Of a DNA stretch of 64,000 nt, positions 10,792-21,167 are shown piece after piece (positions within the stretch are counted from its first letter, which is position 1; each line of letters begins with the position of its first letter). The stretch lies in contig NC_057862.1 of the NCBI RefSeq assembly GCF_019393635.1, positions 244,390,941 through 244,454,940 of the forward strand. The letters run 5' to 3'. Source of the stretch: Dromiciops gliroides. Its lineage: Eukaryota > Chordata > Mammalia > Microbiotheria > Microbiotheriidae. The notes beneath the pieces are model-generated. The model was not told the origin of the DNA and searched no databases. It was given only the letters and a program-made list of their open reading frames with translations. A program made the translations under genes and the position numbers.

Positions 10792-11394
10792 AATAAATAA
10801 TTGCTTCTAATATTCCTCCTCCCTCCCATCCTTGAGGTAGGAAAGATTCCTTGACACTTGTGGGATTGCCAAACAGATTTCAGTTTTACCTCAGTCTGTA
10901 TTATCTGAGCTATGATTCAAGGTCTTCCGGACAGTCAGGACATGACTCCTTTTTCTGGTAGTGGTCATCTCTTTTCTAAGTAGGGCATGGTTACAGATAG
11001 CATTTCCTGATGCTATTTAGTATTTGGGAACTCCCTACCTCTTCAACTAATGAGGTAGGTGTGGGGAAATGTTCATATCTGAGGATCATTGTTCAATTAC
11101 TTATCCTTGGAGAACAATATACAGCAGAAGAGACAGCCAGAGACTTGACATTTAATATCAGGGTCACCTAAGCAAAGAGCATATTCTTGTTCTCATGTGG
11201 GTAAAGGTACCAGCTGCTGTTGATGAGGGGCAGGGGAGAGAAACCTCCATTCTTTCTATCAAGGGAGAAGTCTCAAGAAAAAATCTGCCTCAAGAGTCTA
11301 GAAGCTTTCTCCCCTTGCATTTATGGCTGACAGAGTGGTAGACAATCATCTTTGGCACAGCCTCCCTGTTGTGGGTCCAGGCCTGACTTAGGGC
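10792..11394. other. Unassigned sequence
   Basis: No gene and no repeat that I can identify between the solo LTR and the repeat unit at 11395. Confidence 0.45.
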
Positions 11395-11612
11395 AGTGGT
11401 TCTGGCTTGGGAATGAAATAAAATAAGACACTTTTAGAATGTCCCACACTTAACAAAAAGAAGTTTGTTCAATAATAACATAGAAAGGATTCTCAGCAAA
11501 GATAAATCACTTGGTCAGTTAGATGCAGTCCCACCTCACCTGATTCTCTCTTAGTTCCCATGACAGTGAGTATGGTAAAAATATCTACAGGGGTTCTTGC
11601 CATATAGGATAG
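11395..11612. repeat. Unassigned repeat unit, related to 9928-10147
   Basis: Second copy of the unit described at 9928. Like that copy it abuts a long CORE-SINE and keeps the 'tataggatagc' string at the junction. Confidence 0.45.
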
Positions 11613-11616
11613 CTTT

Positions 11617-11861
11617 TATTGTTGTTCGGTCATTTCAGTCATGTCTGACTCTTTGTGATCCCATTTGGGGTATTCTTGGCAAAGATACTAGAGTGTTGTC
11701 ATTTACTTTTCCAGCTCATTTTATAGATGAGGAAACTGAGGCAGAGTTAAGTGACTTCCTCAGGGTCGCCCAGTTAGTCTGAGATCAGATTTGAACTCAT
11801 GGAGATGAGTCTTCTTGACTCCGGGCCTGGCACTCTGTCCACTATGCCACCTAGTTGACCT
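11617..11861 (-). repeat. CORE-SINE, long form, with TSD
   Basis: Tail 'gttgttcggtcatttcagtc' to head 'gccacctagttgacc'. Target-site duplication: atataggatagcttt (11602-11616) and atataggctagcttt (11862-11876), one mismatch. Confidence 0.9.
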
Positions 11862-11939
11862 ATATAGGCTAGCTTTACCCTAAAAGTCAGAGTATATTGA
11901 ATGGGATTGGGACTTTACATGATAATGGGACATCCATCA

Positions 11940-12605
11940 ATTTTTTAATCAACATTCATTTTTAATTAAAAAAAAATTTTTTTTTTTTTAGTGAGGCAAT
12001 TGGGGTTAAGTGACTTGCCCAGGGTCACACAGCTAGCAAGTGTCAAGTGTCCGAGGCCGGATTTGAACTCAGGTACTCCTGACTCCAGGGCCACTGCTCT
12101 ATCCTAACATTCATTTTTTAAATAAGATTTTGAGTTCTAAATTTTTCTCCCTCTCTCCTTCCTGTTCCCCTCCCCAAGACAGCAAGCAATCTGATATAGA
12201 TTATACATATGCAATCATGTTAAGTATATTTCCATGTTAGTCATGTTGTGAAAGTAGAATTAGAACAAAAGGGGGAAACCATGAGAAAGAAAAAGAAAAA
12301 AAAGTGAAAATAGTGTTCTTCAATCTGCATTCAGACTTCATAGTTCCCTTTCTGGATATGACTAGCATTTTCATCATGAGTCTTTTGGCATTGTCTTGGA
12401 TCATTGTATTGCTGAGAAGATCTAAGTCTATCACAGTTGATCATCACACCATGTTGATGTTACTGTGTGTAATGGTCTTCTGGTTCTGCTCATTTCACTT
12501 TAGCATCAGTTCATGTAAGTCTTTCCAGGTTTTTCTGAAATCTGCCTGCTCATCATTTCTTATATCACAATAGTATTCCATTACATTCATAAACCACAAT
12601 CAAGT
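11940..12605 (-). repeat. LINE-1 3' end, split by a SINE
   Basis: The L1 tail in reverse ('gttctaaatttttctccctc', 'caagacagcaagcaatctga') runs into the ORF2 C-terminal region ending near 'cattcataaaccacaatcaa'. It is 5'-truncated; about 520 bases remain without the nested SINE. Confidence 0.85.
11964..12105 (-). repeat. CORE-SINE, short form, nested in L1, with TSD
   Basis: T-run, 'gtgaggcaattggggttaag', core, head cut at 'cactgctctatcct'. The TSD aacattcattttt stands at 11951-11963 and 12106-12118, so the SINE inserted after the L1. Confidence 0.95.
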
Positions 12606-12609
12606 TTGA

Positions 12610-12960
12610 AAGTCAGTGACTCCTTGTGACTGGTCTTTTTATGACCTAGGTGCGGGGAAAGCCATATCAACAACAAAAGTCCTACTTCCCAAGACCAATG
12701 AAGTCTTAGAGACTTTTATAGGGGAAAAACTAGCCCAGCTCAAGTGGCAAGGATCCTTGCAGAAATATTTCTTACCTTCCCTCCTGTCACAGACACCAAA
12801 AGACCACCCAGGATCCTCTGGTCTTGCACACCTTTTAATAAGGAGCCAGAGCATGTGTCCTCCCAGAAGGGGCCAAGACAAAGACTGATTCTTATATATA
12901 CTCCATGAGCTGTGTCCCATTACATATTTACTGTGTATTTAAGTATTAGTTAAATTAATG
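12610..12960 (-). mobile_element. Possible LTR-derived fragment
   Basis: Read on the minus strand there is a TATA-like 'gtatataag' near 12895, about 60 bases further a 'cttattaaaa' signal, and then a G/T-rich stretch. This is the layout of a U3-R-U5 boundary. There is no second copy in the window and no clear ends, so this is a guess from layout. Confidence 0.3.
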
Positions 12961-13129
12961 AATGCTTCTGTTTCTACTATTCTACTTCCCAAATATTAAA
13001 AAAGCCTGGAGCTAAGTAGTATAATTAGATACAGGGAATTAGAAAGTTAAATTGGTATCAGAACAGTCTAATAAAAATAACAATAACAATATTCAATCTA
13101 TGCCATTATCAAACTAATCATCCTACAAT

Positions 13130-13328
13130 ACTGCTTTATGTATGATACTCCTCAGCTTCATTATTCCCCATTATCTATAGACAAAATCTTTATTGTTTTC
13201 CATTGTGTATAGACAAAACCTTCATTATTTCCCATTGTCTATAGAATAAAACTTAGTTTACTAAGTTTGACATTCAAAGTTATCCACAATCTGTTCCTGA
13301 CCTATTTTTCCTACCTTATCTCATAGGA
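13130..13328 (+). repeat. L2 LINE fragment with internal triplication
   Basis: 'cccattgtctatagaataaa' and 'gacattcaaagttatccaca' match the sense L2 order (…ccattgcctacaggataaa…cattcaaggccctccacaatctgg…). Positions 13157-13252 hold three tandem 32-bp copies of the 'ccattgtctataga' segment. Confidence 0.75.
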
Positions 13329-13560
13329 GACAGTATCATATAATGGGTGTAGAGATGATTTCAAAGTAAGGAAGATCAGGGTTCGAGTCTTACCTCTGAA
13401 ACACATTGGCCGTGTGACATGACTTAACCTAAGACTTACAAGTTACAGAACAGTTGCCAGTCTTTAGTGGCAGAGAGAATTTTCTCCTCAGGAATTCCCT
13501 ACCTCAAGAAAAACAAACTAAAAATTCCCACTATTAGTCACACAGAGCCTCTATTCCAAC
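13329..13560 (+). repeat. CORE-SINE of a second type, nested in L2
   Basis: 'gggttcgagtcttacctctg', 'aagacttacaagttacagaa' and 'gtggcagagagaattttctc' occur in the order of a marsupial MIR-like SINE also present at 24000. L2 sequence resumes at about 13590. Confidence 0.65.
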
Positions 13561-13589
13561 CCAAATCAGTTTAATTCCCAGAATACTAG

Positions 13590-13790
13590 GTGAACATTCT
13601 TATTTCAGAGTCTTTACTTATATGTTCCTTTCCATTTGGAATTTCCCCTCTCCTTTTTTCCTTTGTCTCTGATTATCTAAGACCTGACTCAAGTCCTAGC
13701 TCTTTTGTGAAGCCCTCCCTAATCACCTCAGTCTCCAATAACACCTCTCTCCTATCGACTCCTCTAGTGTTTATTGTCCATGGAAATAGT
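13590..13790 (+). repeat. L2 LINE fragment, continuation
   Basis: 'ccatttggaatttcccctct' and 'caagtcctagctcttttgtgaagcc' (in parts) follow the L2 order after the SINE interruption. The open frame 13590-13898 is a by-product of L2. Confidence 0.7.
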
Positions 13791-13799
13791 TCTGGGTTG

Positions 13800-13920
13800 G
13801 GAATGGAGAATCATAATAATGGAGATAATAATACTTGTGCTACCTACCTAATAGGGTTGTTGGGAAGAAAGTGCATTGTAAACTTTAAGGTGCTATAGAA
13901 ATATGAATTATCACTTATCA
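13800..13920 (+). repeat. MIR 3' half
   Basis: 'ataatggagataataatact' and 'aatagggttgttgggaagaa' are the 3' half of a MIR-type SINE. It is followed directly by another, more complete copy. Confidence 0.75.
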
Positions 13921-14156
13921 GGGATACCTAGCTGGCATAGTAGATAGAGCCCTAGGCCTGGAGTCTGGAAGACTTGAGTTCAAATCCAGCCTTAGATTGA
14001 CCTTAGTTGTATGACTCTACACAAGTCACTTAACCTCCTCTGTTTCCTCAATTGTAAAACGTGAATAAAAGCACTTGCCCTACAGGGTTGTTGTGAGGAT
14101 CAAATGAAATAGTATTTGCAAAGCACAGTGCATGGCACATAGTAGGTATTATATAT
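13921..14156 (+). repeat. MIR-type CORE-SINE, nearly full length
   Basis: Head 'tagctggcatagtagataga', core 'caagtcacttaacctcctct', and tail 'gcatggcacatagtaggtat' in order. Confidence 0.85.
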
Positions 14157-14711
14157 TCCCTTCCCCTTTATTTGCCAGTTGCAACACAGTATTTAATACT
14201 GTTAGGTCTTCATCTGTAGTGGGAAGAGTGTGAACTTCAATAGCTGACTAGCTGCCCCAGGGAGGTCACAATGTAACACACTGTCAGCTGGCCTATTTCC
14301 TCCCTGGAGGAAAGGTGGTTTTTAGCTTGACATTTTCTCACCCTCTCTTTCTCTACGGAAATTTAATCAGTTACACCCTATTATAACAATTAGCTAGCAT
14401 TTAATCATAGGGGCAATCTAATGGTCCCTCAGGTCCATATGGTCCCCTCCTCTGCTCTTTTACAGGTGTTACAGCTATGAAAATTTAGTAGTACAATCAT
14501 AATAGCAGAGTCCCCTCTTTGTCCTCCCGCTGCTGCTGCTTCTTCCCATCCCACACCACTCCCTTCACTTTCTTCCCCTTTCCAATATTTAACATTTAAG
14601 CTGAGGACTGACTCTGAGCCCTAATTTAAATTTATGTTTATTTCTAGCTAACCTATGGACTCCTTATGTTTGAGAAGAAACAAAAAAAAATGTATAGGAA
14701 ATGTTTGAGTA
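14157..14711. other. Unassigned sequence
   Basis: No gene or repeat recognised. A short GCT triplet run is present at 14531-14542. Confidence 0.5.
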
Positions 14712-14725
14712 AAAGAAACAAGCAG

Positions 14726-14881
14726 TGAGCAGTTAGGTGGCGCAGTGGATAGAGCACTGGCCCTGGCATCAGGAGGACCTGAGTTCAAATATGACCTCAG
14801 ACACTTAACAGTTACTAGCTGTGTGACCCTGGACAGGTCACTTAACCCCAATTTCCTCACCGCCCCCCCTAAAAAAGAAAG
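14726..14881 (+). repeat. CORE-SINE, short form, with perfect TSD
   Basis: Complete from 'tgagcagttaggtggcgcag' to an A/G-rich tail. The 14-bp TSD aaagaaacaagcag is perfect at 14712-14725 and 14882-14895, which points to a fairly young insertion. Confidence 0.95.
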
Positions 14882-14895
14882 AAAGAAACAAGCAG

Positions 14896-15655
14896 GCTAT
14901 ACTGTAATATTTATTACTGGGCAAGGATAGGTGGAGTCAGGATTAGTATTATTACAGGATGAGGGTGGGAAGAGGAAGATGGAGAAAGATCAAATTTTTA
15001 AAAAAATTTCTTTTAATCTTTCAAAAGGTGGGTACCATCCCAGAATTTCAAGTCTTCAGTTCCAAGATGCCTATAGGTCGCTGAGAATCTTCCTAGTACT
15101 TTTTCCTTTCAATCCATTTCTGTTTTCACCTTGGTACTTCTCTGCCACCAATTCTTTCCTGGGCAGGACTGGGGATAATACCCATCTGCTTTTGCTCAGT
15201 TATTGAAGCTCCTACTCTTCTCTATCATTCTGTCTTACAGACTGTGTTTGTCCCTTTAAAAACTCTAGGTGTGACTCAAGTTTGCTTTCTGGCTCAAAGA
15301 TTGTGATGGCTCCAAATCGCTCTGAGGATTGAGAGGGGAATGCTTGCCCTCTGAATTATAAATCCCAGGATACCAGTCAGTTCTTAAACCCCTATTACAT
15401 TGCTCTCTTTCATATAGAATTTTGCAGAACTTTGCAAAATAGGATACGGTACATTGACATCTGCAATTATCCAGTATAACATCAAAATTACATCAGCATT
15501 TAACAGAACAAGGATGATTAACCCAACAGCCCAGGTAATCACCTTAGGGTATATTTCACAGCAAATATACAACAGCAATCCATGTAATAGACCTAAAACA
15601 ATGGAGAGCACCATTTTGCCAGACTGCTTCAATGAGTGCATGTTTGAATTTAATT
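14896..15655. other. Unassigned sequence
   Basis: No gene or repeat recognised. The frame 14931-15206 plus has no domain signal. Confidence 0.45.
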
Positions 15656-15659
15656 CTGG

Positions 15660-15661
15660 GG

Positions 15662-15693
<32 letters not shown>

Positions 15694-15696
15694 ATG

Positions 15697-15742
<46 letters not shown>

Positions 15743-15800
15743 ATATACACACATATGCATATGTGCGTGTGTATATGTATATATATATATATATATTACA
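15660..15800. repeat. Compound (TA)n/(CA)n/(TG)n microsatellite
   Basis: (AT)n at 15661-15685, (CA)n at 15706-15736, mixed TA/TG to 15800. The open frames that cross it on both strands encode only YIYI and CVCV repeats and are not genes. Confidence 0.95.
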
Positions 15801-15890
15801 GGCATGTGTCTTGACAGTACAAGCAATATCATGTAACATGAACAAATATACATAAATAGCAAACAGATGCAAAGTGATAAGAGCATTGGT

Positions 15891-16140
15891 GTTTAGTCAT
15901 TTTTTAGACATGTCTGACTATGACACTATTTGGGGTTTTCTTGGCAAAGATACTGGAGTGTTTTGCCATGCCCTTCTCTAGCTCAGTTTTACAGATGAGG
16001 GAACTAAGGCAAACAGGGTTAAGTGACTTGCCCAGGGTCACACAGTTAGAAAATATCTGAGGCCAGATTTGGACTCAGGAAGAGGAGTGTTTCTGACTTC
16101 AGGCCCAGTGTTCTATCCACTGCACCAACAAGCTCCCCAG
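15891..16140 (-). repeat. CORE-SINE, long form
   Basis: Tail 'gtttagtcattttttagaca', core 'gacttgcccagggtcacaca', head ending 'gcaccaacaagctcccc'. 'agcattggt' flanks it on both sides (about 15883 and 16142), the likely TSD. Confidence 0.9.
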
Positions 16141-16214
16141 TAGCATTGGTAGAGTAGGAAAAATAGCCAAATTATAGGCTAACAACAAAATTAAGCATAG
16201 TTAACAAACTATAA

Positions 16215-16300
16215 ACTATCAATCAATCAATAAACATTTATTAAGTTCCTGCTATATGCCAAGCACTGTGGGATGTGCATAATGTTAATATAAGGCAAAC
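16215..16300 (+). repeat. Ancient interspersed repeat fragment
   Basis: 'aataaacatttattaagttc' and 'atatgccaagcactgtggga' are the same module as at 2764 and 39459, preceded by a short (AATC)n run. Confidence 0.55.
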
Positions 16301-16675
16301 ACACATACAAAAAAGAAAAATCACAATAATGACAAATAAACCAGGAAAATGATGAATATCCCAAGATTAACATGCGTATCCATTAGCATATATATTTACA
16401 TTCAAGGAACATCTTGCATGGGTAAATGTTTGCATTATCATCTGACTACCAGTGTAACTGTTTCATCAGTTTCACCTTATATATTGTATTTGGTCCCTAG
16501 TCCAACAGTCCTTGTTCTTCTGTGACCTGCTGACCTATGTACCCTTCTATCCAGGCTAGTTGATGGTATGGACTGATCAAACCTTTATTACACTTGTGTA
16601 TGTCCTGTCCCCACAATTAGACCATATATTCCTTGAGGAAAATGACTGCTACTGTGCATAGGATAATGCCTTTTA

Positions 16676-17445
16676 TTTAATAATAATAATAATAATAAAT
16701 AGCTACCATTTGTATAGTGCCTTAAGGTTTGTAATATGGTTTAGAAACATCTTTGTAGGTACCAGTTTTTATTTGGGGAGTGTTAGCTAGGCAGCTTGCC
16801 ACAATATTGGGGCAAGGAAGGATACTGACAGCCTCCCTCAAAACATAACAGGATTTATTAACAAGAACGAACTTAAAAAACACAAGCAAAATCAGTAGAA
16901 TTAGGGGAAAGGAAATAAAATGGGGGAAGGTAAATGATACAACCTGACTAAACACCACCACCCAGGAATCAGCTTAGAACACACAGGGCTGCATCCTGTC
17001 ATCTTCCAGCTTCAAGCTAGAATGGCGAATCTCCTCCCTTCTTCCCAGCAGACCCCAGGCTGACCACACACAGCCCCAAGCCAATTGGCTGGCAGCCCTG
17101 ACTGACAGTCACATGACTGCCCTCACTGGGCTTCTAGTCATTATAATTTTGCCAGGCCCATGTAGGCATCCACAAATGGTGATGATGTGAGGTGTCAGCA
17201 CCATGGCAACGGCTACAACCAGTGGATGGAGCACTGTGCTATTTGTGGAGGCACTGTGCCTGAGCCCCAGGCCAGTGTGCCCACCGGGGTTTTTAAAATT
17301 CTAACCAAAAGATGGGGTCATAAAGACCTCAAATAACAATTAATTCTTTATATCTTATTTACAAATCCTATCTCACAACTCAGATCTTCCCATCTCCAGA
17401 TCCAGCATTCTATTCACTGTGCTATTTAACCACCTTTGTACTTAA
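16676..17445 (-). repeat. MIR-type SINE split by a solo LTR
   Basis: An (ATA)n run and 'gctaccatttgtatagtgcc' (16676-16750) are the 3' end. 'cagatcttcccatctccaga' to 'tgtgctatttaaccacc' (about 17385-17440) is the 5' end. The LTR at 16754-17154 and a further unassigned 180 bases lie between. Confidence 0.6.
16754..17154 (-). mobile_element. Retroviral solo LTR fossil
   Basis: On the minus strand it starts 'tggcaaaattataa', has 'aataaatcctgttatg' near 16855 (the poly(A) signal), and ends like the 10152 LTR ('ccccaatattgtggcaagct' against 'ccccaatattatggtgagcc'). It is a diverged relative of that family. I see no clear TSD. Confidence 0.65.
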
Positions 17446-17486
17446 TACAGTATGATAAATGTTTGTTAATGATTTGTGGGGGGAAA

Positions 17487-17682
17487 ATGCTAATTTTGGA
17501 ATCAGAGGACCTGGGTCCAAATCCTGACTTTGCTATTTATTACCTATGTGACTGGGCTAGTTAGTTTGCATCCCCAGGACTAAGCTTACTTGTTTGTAAA
17601 ATAAGAAAGTTGGAATACATGATCTCTAAGGGTTCTTCTAGCTACAAAAATATTATTCTATGACTAATAGAAAAATGGATTT
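17487..17682 (+). repeat. MIR, nearly full length
   Basis: 'tggaatcagaggacctgggt', 'ttattacctatgtgactggg' and 'atgatctctaagggttcttc' in order; ends 'ttattctatgac'. A good example of the classical MIR rather than the marsupial young form. Confidence 0.85.
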
Positions 17683-17689
17683 ACTTACT

Positions 17690-18285
17690 AAACAAACATT
17701 TATGTTATCATTGAAAGGACTTACTTTATAGAGATATCCCCCTCCCCAAATAGCTTTTCTTTTAAAATTCTTATCTAACCTTGTTTGTTCCCTCACTTAT
17801 CCTCATCTTTTCTTTTTCATTTCACTTCCTGTTACATGCATAACAGGAATGATTCCAATGAACTCACCCAAAGTGGGGGTTAAGAGATAGGGCAGGTTCA
17901 GGATCTGGGTAAATAGTCAAAATTTTCTCTTAAAAGGCCAGAATGAGTGGATCAGGTGGAACAGGATAGAGGAGATAGTATCTAGGGACACTAAGTTCAA
18001 GAAGGAAAAGAAGGGGAGAACTCTGGGGAGGGAAGAATCTCCATGTCTAGGCTGTGTCTTGCCTCTAACACAACATTCCAATAGTGATGACCAGGTAGTA
18101 ATGAGGTCCTGTGTAGGCCAGCTGATGAGGCAGTCATAATAGGAAACAGTGTAAAGGAAGGATAAGAGGTTTCCACCAGGACAGAACAGTGAAGTGAAGA
18201 AAAAGTGAAGAAAGGACTCAGAAGAATAGGCAGCTCAGGTCCCAAGTTCCCTCAACTGAGTGGACATTGATCCTCAGGAGTATTG
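17690..18285. other. Unassigned sequence
   Basis: No gene or repeat recognised. The minus frame 17997-18245 has no domain. Confidence 0.45.
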
Positions 18286-18725
18286 TTAGTGTAGCAGAAT
18301 TAAACAGGAAACAGCTGTCTAAGCACCTGAACTGTGTTTTGTTCTCCTGAGTTTGGGGCATTTCTAAAGATTGGTTAAAGGCAGTCTACATTGTTTGATG
18401 TTGCATAATACATTTAACTAGTAGAGAGGTCATGATATTAACAGCACTAGTTTAGATTGCTGAACTGAATCAAACATGTGGTCAATAGCTCCCCATGTGG
18501 GTTAAAAACATATACTATTTCAACATTGAAACTGTATCAACATGTTTGTTCTAACTTATTTCTACAGTTCATTGTCACAAAATTGAGTTTAATAAGAAGT
18601 TGTGATAAATATATATTCAGTTTGTCTTTTGAGACAGATATTTTCCTAATTATCAGCCTTATTGTGTTCTGGTTTGGCTGATCTTATTTTTACTGTGTTT
18701 TCCCCAATAACATTAGAATTTCGTT
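18286..18725. other. Repeat-free AT-rich block, possible conserved non-coding element
   Basis: About 440 bases without any interspersed repeat, low in CpG, mixed-sequence and AT-rich with no coding frame of note. Its texture is like that of deeply conserved non-coding elements. This is inference from composition only. Confidence 0.25.
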
Positions 18726-19039
18726 GAAATAGAAAGACTGAGACTTAGCCAGAAGGTGTAACCTTTAAGGAACTAATTAAATTAAACTTAGCATGGAAAC
18801 ATTTAGCACTTTTATTTTGCTGTAACTTGTTTATTATGTGCCAAAACCACTACATCACAGCTTACTCCACACATGTGTAGGAGAGTGCAATCTTGCCTGT
18901 GTACACTACAGTGAGACAGAAGCTGCATAAACACCTTCATAAAAATCCACACAGAAAAGTTGGGATAAACAATATTCACTATGAAAGTTAATATGGATTA
19001 GATGTAAGAACTTTGATAATTATAATAAAATCAAAGAAT

Positions 19040-19320
19040 TTTGATTCTATCTCTACAACATACTTGACAACTATCCCCTTCTCTTTCATCACACTGCCTC
19101 TAGCCTAGTTCAGACCCTCAGCAAATCTTCTTTGGACAATTGCTCTTAATTATTCTCCTTTTTCTGGTATTTCTCTTCTCCAATTTGTCCTATGTGAAAT
19201 TGATATTCCCAAAACATAGATATGACCATATTTCTTCCCTACCTGAAAATCTTCCGTGGTTTCTTTTGATAGATACAAATTCCTCAGTTTTACCCAACTG
19301 CCATTATTTTGTTAAATTAA
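19040..19320 (+). repeat. L2 LINE fragment
   Basis: 'cagaccctcagcaaatcttc', 'gatattcccaaaacatagat', 'gaccatatttcttccctacc' and 'aatcttccgtggtttctttt' are in L2 order (…cttcctaaaacacaggtctgaccatgtcac…). Confidence 0.75.
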
Positions 19321-19365
19321 ATTTGTAATTGTGTGATTATGCTTCCTTAAAAATATCCTTTATTT

Positions 19366-19532
19366 ATTTATTTTTTTAATTTTTAAATTTTTTTTTAGTG
19401 AGGCAATTGGGGTTAAGTGACTTGCCCAGGGTCACACAGCTAGTAAGTATTAAGTGTCTGAGGCTGGATTTGAACTCAGGTACTCCTGACTCCAGGGCCA
19501 GTGCTCTATCCAGTGCGCCACCTAGCCTCCCC
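19366..19532 (-). repeat. CORE-SINE, short form, at the KRT18 retrocopy end, with TSD
   Basis: Full reverse copy with a T-run. The TSD aatatcctttattt is perfect at 19352-19365 and 19533-19546; the TSD itself is part of the KRT18 retrocopy tail (aataaagg on minus), so the SINE is the younger of the two. Confidence 0.95.
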
Positions 19533-20650
19533 AATATCCTTTATTTTAACCATAACCTTTATTAACTTTTGGTCTTCACACCAGGTGGCTCAAATGCTGC
19601 AGGAAGATGATATTGTTGGTCTCTGTCACCACTCTGCCATCTCTAGTTCTCCATTTGATGGTCTTATGGATGCTATGCAAGGAAGTACTGTTGCTAGTAA
19701 ACTAGTCTTCATTACATGTCTACTATTTGCCAGTTGGTATTTCTTTCTGCTTCCAGCTTAACTTTCTTGTTGAGCGTGGCTTCATATTGGAGGTGTCTGG
19801 AGGTGTCTGTCTGTACTGACTGCCCCAGCTCTGTCTCTACATCTAGCAGAGCTGTGCTGATCTATTTCCATCTGTACAAGCCTAGCAGATCACCATCTCC
19901 CTGAGGTTCTTCTCATAGCTGGCTTTCAGATTCCGAAGCAAGTCCAAGTCAATCTCCAGGGACTCTACTGTGATTTCAGCTCAGTGGCAATCTGCTCTAC
20001 CTCCTCAGAACTTGTATTGATCACCATAGTGCCCTCCTCAATCTGTTGGGACCAATACTTATGAAGCTCTTGCCATAGCTTGGCAGCGGGCTCATATGTC
20101 AGCCAGGAGCTTGTTCAGGTCTTGGCATTTGGGAGAGTCCCCTCAGCTGAGATCCTGTTTTCTGGGCTTATGGGAAACTTACCTTCTCTTCATGGTTTTT
20201 ATTTATAAAGCACTGCTCTTCCTTCAAAGCCTCAATCTATGTCTCCAGCTGCAGCCTGGTCATTTTGGTGTCTTCCCTGAGGCCACGGAAGTTACTTTCC
20301 CTAGATTGTCTCATGGCCAGCTCTGTTTCATGTTTGATCCCGAAGTCATCCACTAACAGGCATTACAATTTTTGAGACAATTCTGACATTGTTCAGTGAG
20401 TTTATAATATCTGAGCCCACATTCCTTAAACGTCTTGAAATAGGGTCACCAATCTCTCTGGTGGTTAATGTTCCCTCTTGTCCATATGCTCCCAGGTTTG
20501 TCTGTGATTCTCAGCCTCCAGGATTCTGCACAGGTAGGAGAAGAGGCAGATGTTGGAGTCCTCCATGCTCTATTTCTCCTGCTAGATCACCTAACCCTAT
20601 CTAACTCCCCTAACCAGACCCCTGACTCTTCAACCCTCACAGAAGTCAAT
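19533..20650 (-). pseudogene. KRT18: KRT18 (keratin 18) processed pseudogene
   Basis: The functional protein is a type I keratin that pairs with keratin 8 in simple-epithelium intermediate filaments. On the minus strand, in order and in shifting frames, I read: head/coil start (like IQNEKETM, about 20575); SYLCRILEAENHR (KRT18 SYLDRVRSLETENRR, about 20500); IKHETELAMRQS (about 20330); TRLQLET-IEALKEEQ; a degraded coil linker; YWSQQIEEGTMV (KRT18 YWSQQIEESTTV, about 20045); SLEIDLDLLRNLK (about 19945); and a tail matching GKVVSETNDTKVLRH near 19600, followed by 'aataaagg'. No introns separate these blocks, so it is a retrocopy. It carries several stops and frameshifts (for example after the TRLQLET block and after IATELKSQ) and cannot make keratin. 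The 5' part of the head is missing. Confidence 0.9.
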
Positions 20651-20659
20651 GAGGCCAAA

Positions 20660-20985
20660 GAGATTCAGGAAGCCAGTGCCATTTTAGACTCTGGCCACAC
20701 TGTTGACTGTACTAAACTAGTGTAGGGAGAAGTAGTTGGTGAATAAGATGGTAGAGTAGATCATGTAGCCACAAGAGTAAGGTAAGAGGCCATAAGAATT
20801 ATCAGGCCTGTATGTGAGAACTATATAACTATCTTTCACTAGACTTTGTCACTCCAGTATTGTGGGGAACTTGTTCTGCACATTTAAGAAGTTTCTATCC
20901 TCACATCACCAACAAACCCATAACCCAAATCAGGTGATACCTGAATTTATCTTTACTTAAGTCATTATTTATCTCATCATTCTTT
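20660..20985. other. Unassigned sequence
   Basis: Sequence upstream of the KRT18 retrocopy; no gene or repeat recognised. Confidence 0.45.
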
Positions 20986-20989
20986 TTGT

Positions 20990-21165
20990 TGAGTTGTTGC
21001 TTTATGGAGACACAATGTGATGTGGGAGGTGACTAGAGAACCAGCTTCAGAGTAGGGAAGACTTGGGTTCAAATTCTACCTCAGATGCATAGTAGGCTAT
21101 AAACAGTAGGTCACACAGTTTGACCCTGAGTAAGTCATAACCCCTTAATGCCCCCAAGCAACTTT
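20990..21165 (+). repeat. CORE-SINE of the second type, 3' truncated
   Basis: 'gaagacttgggttcaaattc', 'tgaccctgagtaagtcataa' and 'ccttaatgcccccaagcaac' match the type seen at 24000. Confidence 0.65.
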
Positions 21166-21167
21166 AA

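Noticed and set aside
14745-14860. tRNA gene within the SINE head
   Set aside because: The SINE heads are tRNA-derived and keep promoter-box-like motifs, but no cloverleaf with a complete acceptor stem and anticodon is visible.
15384-15886. Open frames of 60-162 codons on both strands
   Set aside because: They run through the TA/CA microsatellite and consist of YIYI/CVCV/HTHT repeats.
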